From Antedon mediterranea (Eukaryota; Echinodermata; Crinoidea; Comatulida; Antedonidae), in contig NC_092671.1 of assembly GCF_964355755.1 (NCBI RefSeq), positions 37,899,304-37,963,303 on the forward strand: DNA of 64,000 nucleotides, in the 5' to 3' direction. The translations under genes and the position numbers were made by a program. The notes beneath the pieces were generated by a model that worked only from the letters and a program-made list of their open reading frames with translations, did not search any database and had not been told where the DNA came from. Below, piece by piece: positions 31,154-43,500 of the stretch. How positions within the stretch are numbered: position 1 is the stretch's first letter; each line of letters opens with the position of its first letter.

Positions 31154-34100
31154 GTACGTATCAATTCCTTGCTTAAGCTCTGTCTTACACTTTATGTGAC
31201 AAAAGCATGATGTGTCCAAACAGTATATAGACATGGTGATGTCATATCGCTACCATACTTGGGCATATTGCTATTTGCGCACATCACACTTTTTTGTCAC
31301 ACTAGTTTGATAATGTTGACAGGGCTTTAGATCACACTGACAGACCTGGAGTATTTCCGCAAAAGTTAGACCTTTGATAATGTGGTTTCACACATTAGCA
31401 CCAAAGAAATACAAATATTGCTAAACCACTACACCAAACTCGGACATAAGAATAGTAGAAGAATTCGTCAAAATTAGTTTATTGTGTGAACTAAAGCTTC
31501 ATAGCTTGTTTCCTTCAGTGTGTGTGAAACAGAGTTCCTATAAATTATTTAATACTAGTATAACATCATAATATGACATAATAATGTTTCCCACTATTAT
31601 AACATTATGTTAATCTGGGCCTCCGTGGATAAATAAGTTGAATTAACCATGTTATTGTTATACAGTAAAGTTATATGTGTATACTGTAATGGTAAAGCAA
31701 TATTGCTAAGTGTTTATGATGGTGACTGCACTACAGTACTAGTAATATTATTGTTATTCAAAACTTGTTCATCTGTGAAGCAGATGTTTAAGATATTTAT
31801 TTACTAGCTGTAAAATGTATTAATTACCATCATCATATTTCAGTTGAGCATTGCGACTATATTACATTGTTGATACACTGTTTGGTGTTAAGCCATGTCT
31901 ACAATATCAAACTAGTTTGACAACAAAAGTGTGCTGTGCCCAAATACGGTAGTGATATGCCCAAATATGGTAGTGATATGACATCATCATGTCCATATGA
32001 ACACATCACATTTTTTTGTAACATAAAGTTTGATAGTGTAGACAGAGCTTTACAACCTTCAGCCCACTACAAAATAAATATTTGATCCCGACACAAACAT
32101 AGCCTCATACCCCATTCAGTTGCTTTCTTTATCCACTTCCTCAACATTGTATATTGAGCTGCTGAATTTTAAAAGAGGCCCTGGGGTATTTGCTTTATCC
32201 TGGTTGATAAGATCTCACCCTCTAGGCTGGCCTAACTATTGCACTCGAGATCCATTTGTGATAGCATTCAGAACCTCATTACCTAGCTAATCAAATTATT
32301 ACCAGTAAACATACAGACACTGTTGCAAGATTTATTTTGATTTTAAAAGCTTAGTTTAAATATGAGTTTGACCTTTATGTCATTAATAGTACATTAATAG
32401 GGCTATCCCATCCACTGGATTCTTGCTGCACCTTACCTTTTATACTATATCATAATTCCAATCTATACCCTTTTAGGGTAATATCATCAGAAAGTGAATA
32501 ATAACCTTCATAATTAAATAACATTTTAATACCTTTATTAAAAATGTTTTTATGGGGACTAAAGAAAAAGGTGTTTTGCTGTTTGGACCTACACTATATC
32601 TTTATAAGGCATTATCATTAAAAAAAAATTTTTTAAATAACCTTCATATTTAAATAACGTTTAAATTAATTAATTAAATACCTTTATTAATAAAAATGTT
32701 GGTATTTTTATGTCAGACTTCAAGAAAAAATGTTTTCCCATTTAGACTGCACCTTAGAGGACATAAGTGTATAAAGTATGTTTGTGGCATGTATTAAAAT
32801 AAACATCACTCAAAAGATCTGTTTAGTTAACTCGCTCAATATTTGATGGAACAACTGCGTGAGAAAAAAACACGATTTTATTTCAACATATTACCTTTAA
32901 TTTGAACCTCTTAGTCTGTCTTGAAGAGGAAACAATAAGTTGTCAATTAGCCGCAGCATCCGTCCTGAATTCTACTGAATTGCTTTCATGATTACTGAAG
33001 GTTGAGGTGTGTGCCTCGATAAACAAAATTATGGAATTTATAATAATTATATATAATCACCTTTTATCTTTAAGAATTAAGCTCTGTCTACACTATCAAA
33101 TTTTATGTGACAAAAAAAATGTGATGTGCCCATATATATATACATGATGATGTCATATCACTACCATATTTGGGCATATCACAGCTCTTTTGTCAAAGTA
33201 GTTTGATAGTGTAGACAGAGCTTTAGCCTGGTCACCTTTTTATGAACAATTCAACACTTTGTCTAATACAGTACTCTCTCTCAGTCTCCTGAGGCTTCAC
33301 ATTTCCTTTCACTATGATTTATTATACAAAATTACACTCCATATTTTCATGTTTAAAAAATCAATAATTGAAATTCACATGTTAAATTTGATTTTATGAA
33401 TTTTATTAGTATTATATACATTAAATTTACTGTATCCTGGAGTTTATTAACCTTAATGTATTAACCAGTCATACATTTGATGGCAGTTGTACTTTTTGTA
33501 TGTTTTTTATATATTGTGGGCGTTGATATTGTTTCAAAGGATCTTTAACCCACTCATAAAAAAGCTCTGATTCATTCAGTCACAGTTAAATACATTTCTA
33601 TTTGAACAGGACATTACAATAATACTAATAGTACTGTACATTTTTATTAATATATTTATTTTCTAAGGTCTATACATCAATTATTAATAAATACTGTACA
33701 AAAATATTGAATACATATTAAATTAATACTGTACAAAGTACAAAAATATTGAGTACGTAAATGAATACGTAAAGAATAGATTTATTGTACAATGATAACT
33801 GATTTGTACATCTCTCAATGTGTCTTCAAGTTAAGGCATTTATTATTTGTATCCCTTTTTTATATAGCCTAGCCAAACTCCGGAGATTTGCGGTACTGGC
33901 GCCCTGACGTGTGTGTGGAATAATATAATTACAAATTTTCAAAAGCATAAAGCAACATAAACAATCAAGACTTAGTAAGAAATTTACTAATATTATTTTA
34001 AAAACTGAAAAATTGTCTTTTTTTCAGAATCAGATTCTGACAATGAATCTACATCATCAAATCATACAGTGGATTCAATGAGCGGACCGAACCGGGATTC

Positions 34101-36005
34101 CGGTTTAGGATTTAGATTACCAGGGATAGAGGCTGCCGCCGCGAACGGACACTTAAGACCACCGGGCCAACCACGTGCTCTAGATATCGCAAGTAACAGT
34201 AAGTGATGACATCGTCTACTTTAATTAATCTTCGGAATTAAATACTGAAATAAACAGGAAATAATATGATAATATATCCTGTTCACTGTGTATTAAAATC
34301 AAGTTTAAACACATGTAAAATTAAACAAGAGTTTTTTGATGAAATTATTTTGGCTGGGACGTACTGATCGAATTCGCTGTTGAGTCCCCCGGGTCTTGCA
34401 TGTGTGATGTATGTGTTATTGTTTGTAATTGTAAAATCCAGAATAAATTGAATTGAATTGAATGAACATTTGCGTTGGGTAGCCGAGTGTTTAGGACACT
34501 TGACTGCCATACAGAGAGACCCGGGTTCAATTCCCGACAACTCCCAGTAAACTCATCTGCAAATGAGTAACCTGTTGAAAAATACTAGAGAGAAAAAGGT
34601 GGCGTGGAAAGGAACTGGCCAGTATCCTACCACATAATGAGTGAGTTGAGTGGCCGTGTGGTTAAGACAGTGGAACCGTAATCAGGGCATCATTTATAAG
34701 GAGCGCCTGCGCGACCGCGCTCCTCCGCGCTCCTCAACAGGCTTCGAGGAGAGCAATTTATCGCGCTCCTTAATTTTCAAAATAGAGCCTAGCTTTTGAC
34801 AGTGTTGATTTTTCTGTCAAGAGGCCTAAAAACACGTGGATTTTTAAAAGTTAAAACCAATCTAGGCCTAGGCTAATAGTATATAAGCTAAGTTATAAAG
34901 CTACAAGCCTAATGGCAGTCCCTCGTTTTTAAGGATCGCGAGCGCGATCGCAATCAACAACCTTCGAAAAGGAGAGCAATTCATCGCGCTCCATCTCCTC
35001 ACAGACAGTGTGAGGTACCAACAAAGGGGATTCCCCTGCCTGCGCGCATTCAAGGGCGAGTTTACTTCATCGCCTCATAGTGCAACCAGTACGGTGTCAT
35101 AGAAACACCTCCTTTACAGGAAGATCATGTCCCAACCAATAATTTTTCCCTTTATGTTTTTATGGAACGAGTTAATAAAATATATTTAATTTTAAAAGGA
35201 AACATTAATATAGGAGGCCTAAATATAATGTTTATTATTTAAAAAAGCTTAGCTGCTGGTTGCTTTAATTATGTCATTTTGAAGATGGATTATTTCTTCG
35301 AAAGTTCTAACCAATTTTGGTCACTCAAATCCTCCTCAAAACACGTGCTGATGTGTGACGTCAGCATCTTCTAGAAGCTCTCTCAGCCCTCCCCCTATTG
35401 TGCGTGCGCCCATGTGTGACACATGTAAACACGATCAAATATCTTTCTTAATTATTTTAAAATGACACTTTGTAACTTATTATCAATATTTTAATGGCTG
35501 TTGCATGTTAGAATTGTATAATTTATGAATTGCAGGTAAATACTTTTCAGGTTTTCTGTCTGATTTCTAGGCCAACAAGCTAGGCTAGAAAAGCTAGGCT
35601 AAAGAAAGGCATATAGTTGGCCAGGACAGGATTCTCCAGGCTCCTGAAACCCAATCTAACCAGGCAGGCCATAAAAAAAAAAATTGGCTTGAGTTTTTTG
35701 TACTGTAGAATAATACGATCCCCACGGAAAATATTGTGTGTAAAGGTGGGTGTGGGGGATTTTAGGGGAGAGGTACAGACAGTATACATTTGTTGTGCCC
35801 GGCGGGGGGGGGGGGGGGGGGGGGGGGGAAATGTGTACGATTTAAAATTTTTGCAAGGAGAGCGAATTGCTCTCCTCGGTGATTTGAGGAGAGCGATTTG
35901 TTGCTCTCCTGGGTTTTGCATACTTGATGCCCTGCGTAATTACGTAGCCATAACATCGGCAGGGGTTCGAGGCTCACTTGCTCCATGGTTCTGGTGGTAG
36001 AACGA

Positions 36006-36039
<34 letters not shown>

Positions 36040-37537
36040 AGTGTACACATCTAGCTCGTGTGCACTTTAAAGAACCAAGTACATCTTTCGAGACAAGTAG
36101 GGGTTACCCCGTGTACTAGTACATCACAGTATAAATATAAAACAAAACAAATGCCGAGGCTTAGTACAATGAGCTCCTAACAGCTCATACCCCTACGTTC
36201 AGAATGAAAATGGAATTTGCCTATATACGTATTCTGGACGCATTCTTGATGAATTCTTGTCGGTACTGTACATTATTATAGAATAGAAAAGATTCTTGAA
36301 AATGCTTTTGAATAGAATTCTCAAAATTATATCTAAAATTTATGGCATATTATTTTTATTTTATTTTATTTTATTTTATTCAATCAAAACCAACAGCGAT
36401 AAATACCGCCACTAACAGGTTTGAAACATAAAACAATACAACATCAAAAACGGTTAACAACAATTATTACTTTTGTTGTGAATTTCTTGATTTAAAAGTG
36501 TGATAAAAAGGTGTTCTTTATAATCAAGTAAGATTTATTATCATTATGCATCAGATATTACCATCTGGTATTCAAAATATCTGACTACTGTATTCAACAT
36601 ATTATAAGTACCCCTATTCTATTCTACTATCATTATAATATAACTTAACAAAAAATATAGTAGAAATAGTTGTAATTCTTTTTTTTATTACTAAAGACTT
36701 TGTGTACCTGTTTATCATTTGTTTGTACACCTAACCTTCAAATTAAAGACAACATTTTTAAAAATAGAAATATAAAACATGAAAACAAAGACATTTGTTT
36801 CCTTGTAAACTTGACTTTATTTGGAAAACCTATAAATCTCATTAAAATGTTAAAGCCAAGGATAATACAGTATGTTGTGTTGCTAGTAAACAGAATGCAA
36901 CAGCTGGCACTGTATATGCACATTCTCTTAAATTCCACAGCTATAGATAATTTTCTAATAAAATCATAATGAAATGGATATGCAAAATGTGGCCTTATGC
37001 GAGCTAGTTCTCATTGTGCTGAACCAACTGTAAATCTATACTAAATATAGTATGGTATCAATTATCATTTTGAATTATTAAATTTATATATAGTGTATGG
37101 TATTTAAATTATTATATAAACGTCAGATTTTCTGTTCGTTACCAACAATAACCGTAGCAATCATACAATCATATTTACAATTAAATTAATTATATTTTTT
37201 AGCAAAACGGACAGCTTCCCAACTACCTCCTGTATCAATTATCATTTTTAATTATTAAATAAGATAGGATATTGTAATAGTATGGTATTTAAATTATTAA
37301 ATAACATTAGATTTCTGTTTGTTTACCAACAATAACCGTAGCAGACAATCATATTTACAATTTATTAGATCTATAATAATAATAATAATAATAACAACTT
37401 TATTTAAAAACGGATGCAACACTTGAATCACCATATTGGTGTTTTTCACAAGGCCGTTACTTACTACAAAACTATTTATACTATTACACAAGTTATCAAT
37501 TACAGTACAAAAACAACAACAACAACAACAACAACAA

Positions 37538-37578
<41 letters not shown>

Positions 37579-40500
37579 TTTCATGAAAAAAATATAGAGT
37601 TTCAAGTATATTTTATCTTTGGTCATTTATCATTTTTTTAAATATATGTATATTAGGAGCTGTAATTGCATTTGAGTTTATAGCATTTAAACTATTCCAT
37701 AGCTTTGCGCCAGAATACGAGAAACTTATGATCTATATGATTTACTCATAATTAAATATAGATTAATAGTAATAATAGAAATTAAGATATGTAATAATTA
37801 GATTCTGTATAGCTTCATTTTGTTGTTAAGCGAAAAGACAGACTTGCATACACAGTACTGGGAATATCTTTATACAGTAGGAACGAGTTAAGAAGGGATG
37901 GACTGAATAATTCATGTTTAGCCATCAGCATAATCATGTGCCAAATGAAGTGAAACTATTTCCTAAGGGATCACCTCAACATCTCAGTCTTTTCCTTAAA
38001 ATATACCTTATGGAAGCTGGCTGTTTCATGGCTGTTGTGTTTTATTATTATGCAGAAAATTCAAGTTTATTTATTTAAATGGAATAATTTTTTATTTAAA
38101 TAGCATGTTTTAGGTCTTAGACCATTTGACATAAATATAAAACTACAGAAAATATATTGTAATTGTATAGATGGGAAATATACATTTTAGTTGAAAGAAA
38201 CCAACAGTTTAACTATGACATCAAATAGTTCTAATATAAATGATATTTAATTTACACAAAATGTAATATGTGTAGAGATATTTTAGAGGTAACATAAATT
38301 ACTGATATCGTTATTTTTATCAAATTTTGTAGCAAGACGAACAGCTTCCCAACCACCTCCCGATGTAACCGCAAGTTCATCGCACCAAGTAGCCTTCCGA
38401 ACCCCTAGACAAGATGTGGCAAGGCGTAAGTTTCACTTTCCCTAAAGCTCTGTCTACACTATCAAACTAGTTTGATGTGCCCAAATATGGTGGTGATACG
38501 ACCAAATATGGTAGTGATATGACATCATCATGTCCATATATGGGCACATCACATTTTTTTTTGTCACATGAAGTTTGATAGTGTAGACAGAGCTTTATGA
38601 AAATCGAATTTTCATTTATTCATTACAGTGTACACTAAAAATATGAGCATTGTATTTTCTTTTGTTCCATGCATTTTCAATTATGAATTCTATTTTTTAT
38701 TCGCACATCGAATTATTAATTGAATATTTTGTACTAATAATGAACCTATATAATTAATACAATATGCATTAGATCGTGTCTTAAGAACGTTGCTGACATG
38801 TATCAGTGTTACAACGGAAAACATTAAACAATGTTATTATTGTAATATTTTATTTATATGCTATTTATCATTCGAAGCATTACGTTTCTGCACATTCATG
38901 CTTTTTAAATATTTTATTATAACTCATATTTTATTTGTAGAAGCAAACAGTAAAGTATCTGCTAAAATACAACAATTACTTAACACCCTAAAAAGACCAA
39001 AGAGAAAACCACTACAAGAGTTCTTTTTAGATGAAGAAGAAGAATTGGAATGTAAGTATTAAGCTTGGTCCACGCTATCAAACTAGTTGGACAAAAAAAA
39101 GTGATGTGGCCATATATGGTAGTGATATGACATTATGTCCATTTATGAGCACATCAAATTTGCTGTCACATAAAGTTTGATAGTGTAGCCTTAAAGCTCT
39201 GTCTACACTATCAAACTAGTTTGACAAAAAAATATGGTAGTGATATACCCAAAGATAGTAGTGATATGACATAATCATGTCCATATATGGACACATCACA
39301 TTTTGTTGTCACATAAAGTTTGATAGTATAGACAGAGCTTTAAGGTATTTTATTTCAGGTTCATTCAAACAGTGAGATCATCAACTATTAAGAGTGATAT
39401 CACCAATTACAGGTTACCTTTATAATTTACACAATCTATCAAGTATCATCTTTCATAAGCAAGTCATTGGAATTCATTTCATCATCACACCATAGCAACC
39501 CGATTACACAAGGCATTTTTGTCAAATACTACATAACACATCCAGATGTCCTAATAACATTTTTAGAATCTTATAAAAGCTAAAAATACCAAACGGGAAA
39601 CGGACTAACTACCTAAGTTTGATGCAAAGAGAAAACCTTAATAAACTAGAAGGGCACTCAGAGAACGCAACCCTCATATGAAAATTTAATGACGTGTTCC
39701 CATACAGCTATGAAACCATGCTTTAATAACTTATGAGAATCGGACAATATCTTTTTGAGTAATCCTGCTAACTAACAAATATAGAAACACACAAACACGT
39801 GTGATCGACCTCATAACCTCTCACCATTCTAGCGGGGTAATTATCCAGCTATAATGCTGATATCAACATGGAGTGATTTTATGTTTTACTCTATGAAGGA
39901 TTATATGTATGTTCACTCCTTACAGGATTATGATTTAATCCACAATTATCATGTGTCGGAAATGTAATTTAACAGAAAAAGAAAAAAACAATATAAAAAT
40001 AATAACTAATTTTATTTATTCATCAATTTATTTTTAGTAACTGCAAACCAAGTTGATCCAAATGCACCAAACCCCGAAGGCAATACAATTACTCCAGCCA
40101 TTGGAGAGCAACTAACAGTAAGTAGACATTTCTTCATTAATGATACTACTGTATCACATAGTTATTTTGTTTCTTTGTTATTATTACCAAAGACTGGTCT
40201 CCCAGAAGGCCCAGTTATGATCAGTGGCTGTGATGTACTAGTACACTGGGAAAACCCCTACTCATCTTGAAAGATGTACTACCCTCTACTCGTCTTGACT
40301 AGGTTTTTAAAAGTCCACAAGAACTAGATGTGTACACTGGACCTACGGTTTATAGTCCATATCTGAGAAGACTTGTTCTACCACCAGAACCATGGAGCAA
40401 GTTAGCCTTGAACCCTTGCCGATGTTATGACTGCGTAATTACGGTTCCACTGCCTTAACCGCACGGCCACTCACTGAATTAATCACCTAGCTCATCGTCC

Positions 40501-43500
40501 ATTCCCCTTCAAAACAATTCTATGATTCCATTACTGCCTTTTTATATTTGAAACTTCTTTCGAATAATTTTCCTCAAATCCAATAATAACCACATAGTTG
40601 AATATCCTTTTCTTTCCTCTTTCTCAAAATGTTCAGTAGTTTTTTTCTTCCATTAAAATAAATATAACGTTATTATTAGTTACCAACTGGATTACCTAGA
40701 CATCTAGAAGCAGCGTTACAACGGTACGGGAACTCAACATTTAAAGCACCTGCTGTCACGTCATTAGACATTAGTGGCAAACCGAAAGAAACGCTTACAT
40801 ACGGTACGTATTAAAATGACGCTTTTAATGTTCGAATACTGCACTGTGTATTACTACAATGTTTTTTGACTGTTAAGTGTTATATAAGATTTAATTTTGG
40901 TATTGCTTAAAGATGTATTGTCCCCCAAATACCTGAAAAATAAAGATTAATAAAATCAGACTTTGAATATGCCATTTTGCAGTTTTAATAATATTCACTT
41001 CTATAGAAAAAAAATATATATAACTAGAGGGTACTCCGAGAGTACAAACCTCCGCCTACTGTAAAATTCCCCTACATAAAATGCCCCCTGAATATTTTTG
41101 GCTAAGTTTGGTTAGAATCGGATAAAAACTGTGGCCTCCAGGCTGTTCACAGACACACACACAAACACACACACACACACAAACATACAGGGGTGAAAAC
41201 ATAACCTCCTTGGCGGAGGTAAAAACAATTATTTTACTTATAAAAAGACAAAAGAAACAGTTAATTTTAACCAAAAACCATTGCTGGATAGACAATTTAG
41301 GTATAGTTTGCTTTAAATTACATTTTTTTCAGGAAAATAATATTTTTTTCAATCCAGTTTTTGGTCAAAGTGAAACACTATTATGTGATATTAAAATGGC
41401 ATATTCAATAAAAAAAATGTTTTTAAGAGGACAATATATCTTTAAATACTGCATTGTTTTTTAGATACATGTTATGCTGAAGTAGAAAGGAAATCATGTC
41501 TATAAATTTAAATGTGTTTTATTTGTGTTTGCAGGTAAACTATTAAGTAGAGCTCAAAAGATAGCATACTTTCTACTCAACAAAATAGGTGGTAGAGCAG
41601 AGACTGCAATCAAACCCGGTGATCGGGTGAGTTTTTAAAAGATTCAGAGTAAATTTATTATCATATGTACATGTAGTAACATACAATGAAATTGTATCGA
41701 AAAACTGTATACAAATAACAAAAAGACTAATTATTTTAATTTTGTATTTTGATAAACCAAAAAAAATTAATAATTTTTTTATGCAATGTTATTTTAAAAC
41801 CAGATGAAGTTTTTCCAGAACAATTATTTTAACTTATAAACTCCTAATTTGTTCCGAATTTTGTTTGAATTTGAAGCACAAAAAATTCTTCTGTCCTAAT
41901 AATAACTGACAAACAAGTACAGACTTTATTTATTCCTACAGACAATAGCCTATTCGTCACTATTAAGGTTCTGTAGTTTGTAAGAATACAATTGGCATTA
42001 GTAATCTTTTTTATCTTTTCCTGTCTTTGTGTATCTTTGTTAATTATGACCAGGGAAAAGTGAAATTACACATATTATATGTAAAGATAGAAATATTTTT
42101 TAAATGAGGTCAAAGGTCACAGAGGTCAAATCAGATTTCCAGTAACTTGGTTTTGGTATCTTGATTATAACTGAATATTTTCTTGAAAATAAAGTTTTCA
42201 TTTCTTTTTCTTGTTATTATTAAAGGTGTTCTTGTTTTTCTTTTTCCCAGGTGGCTCTTGTTTATCCAAATTCCGATCCAGCTAATTTTTTGTGTGCTTT
42301 TTATAGCTGTTTATTTGCCGGGGTTGTGCCAGTAGCCATCGAAGTACCTGTTTCACGAAAGGTACAGTTTGTTAATTATATTATTATTATTATTTATTCA
42401 GGCAAAAGATACATTTTACAAAATATAATACAAATCAACAAATTAAACAAACACGACGCCAAATTAGAAATCAGTAATGGATATACATTTGTGTTTTTTC
42501 TTAATGTTACTATTTTATTATTATTGAATAATAATAATGACCAAGTTTATTGCATTCTTATGTTTATTTGAAATAAAGGATGATTTTACGATAGCTCAGT
42601 TGTAAACACAACAATAAAGTTTACATTATTTTACTTCAGGATGCTGGCAGTCAACAGATAGGGTTTCTCCTTGGTAGCCTTGGTATAGTTAATGCTTTGA
42701 CTACTGCGCAATGTCTCAAAGAATTACCCAGAAATTCCTCTGGAGAGGTAGCACATTTTAAAGGTTAGTAAGCCAACATTGCAACAACCCGGCCCATTAT
42801 GTCACATTAAAATGACGTATTCAACAAAAAATTTTAAAAAAAATTATTTTTCAGGAGACAATATATCTTTAAGCATTCAAGAATTGACATAAGTTATAAG
42901 TGAATTCCAACTATTTTCAAAAACCAAACAATACACTCTTAACTTTATACAGTATAGTATGGACAACAGCATTATCATTCACGTTCTTTGACTTTAGGTT
43001 GGCCAAAATTAAGTTGGCATGTCACAGAGCATCTAAACAAACCTCCTAAAGATTGGCAGATGCCGTCACGGATGTCAGATGATTCTCCTGCTTATATAGA
43101 AGTAAGTATCATTCCAATGTTATTATAAAAACAGACATTGTTATTGGAATTGTTAATGGTTCTTGGAAAACAAGGAAAAACGTAAGGAAGTATGCAGCCA
43201 TGCTGACCTAGATGTAATGTGACCTACATTTGAAAATACAATTTATTGTGCATGCAGAATAGTCAATATGATATATACATATTTGGTATAATAATTAAAA
43301 ATAATAATAATAATAATAATAAGAATAAGAAATAATAATAAGAAACTGCCCAGCAATAATACATGCAGATTAGATTAGAATAACTTAATGCATTACTTGG
43401 AATACAACAGGTCAAAAATGTAATTGTTTTAGAACATGACTAACCAGCGTGTTTATTTTGTCTAAAATTATCATGATCTTATTTCCTTGAAAAACAGTGA

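Noticed and set aside
35580-36000. Overlapping open frames on both strands with poly-Gly/poly-Pro runs
   Set aside because: They arise from the G-run inside the hAT-like element and cross its boundary into the SINE.
37297-37641. Frames with poly-Phe, poly-Thr and poly-Lys
   Set aside because: Translations of the (caa)n and poly(A) tail of a retroelement.
38426-40037. Introns 6 and 7 of DIP2 as transposon-made introns (introners)
   Set aside because: MITEs start within 9-17 bp of the donors, but they do not reach the acceptors and the introns are much longer than the elements.
41056-41295. Frame with alternating Val-Cys
   Set aside because: Translation of the (ca)n microsatellite.
42251-42571. 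Extended 106-codon frame from DIP2 exon 11
   Set aside because: Homology to DIP2 ends exactly at the GTACAG donor at 42362; the rest is intron.
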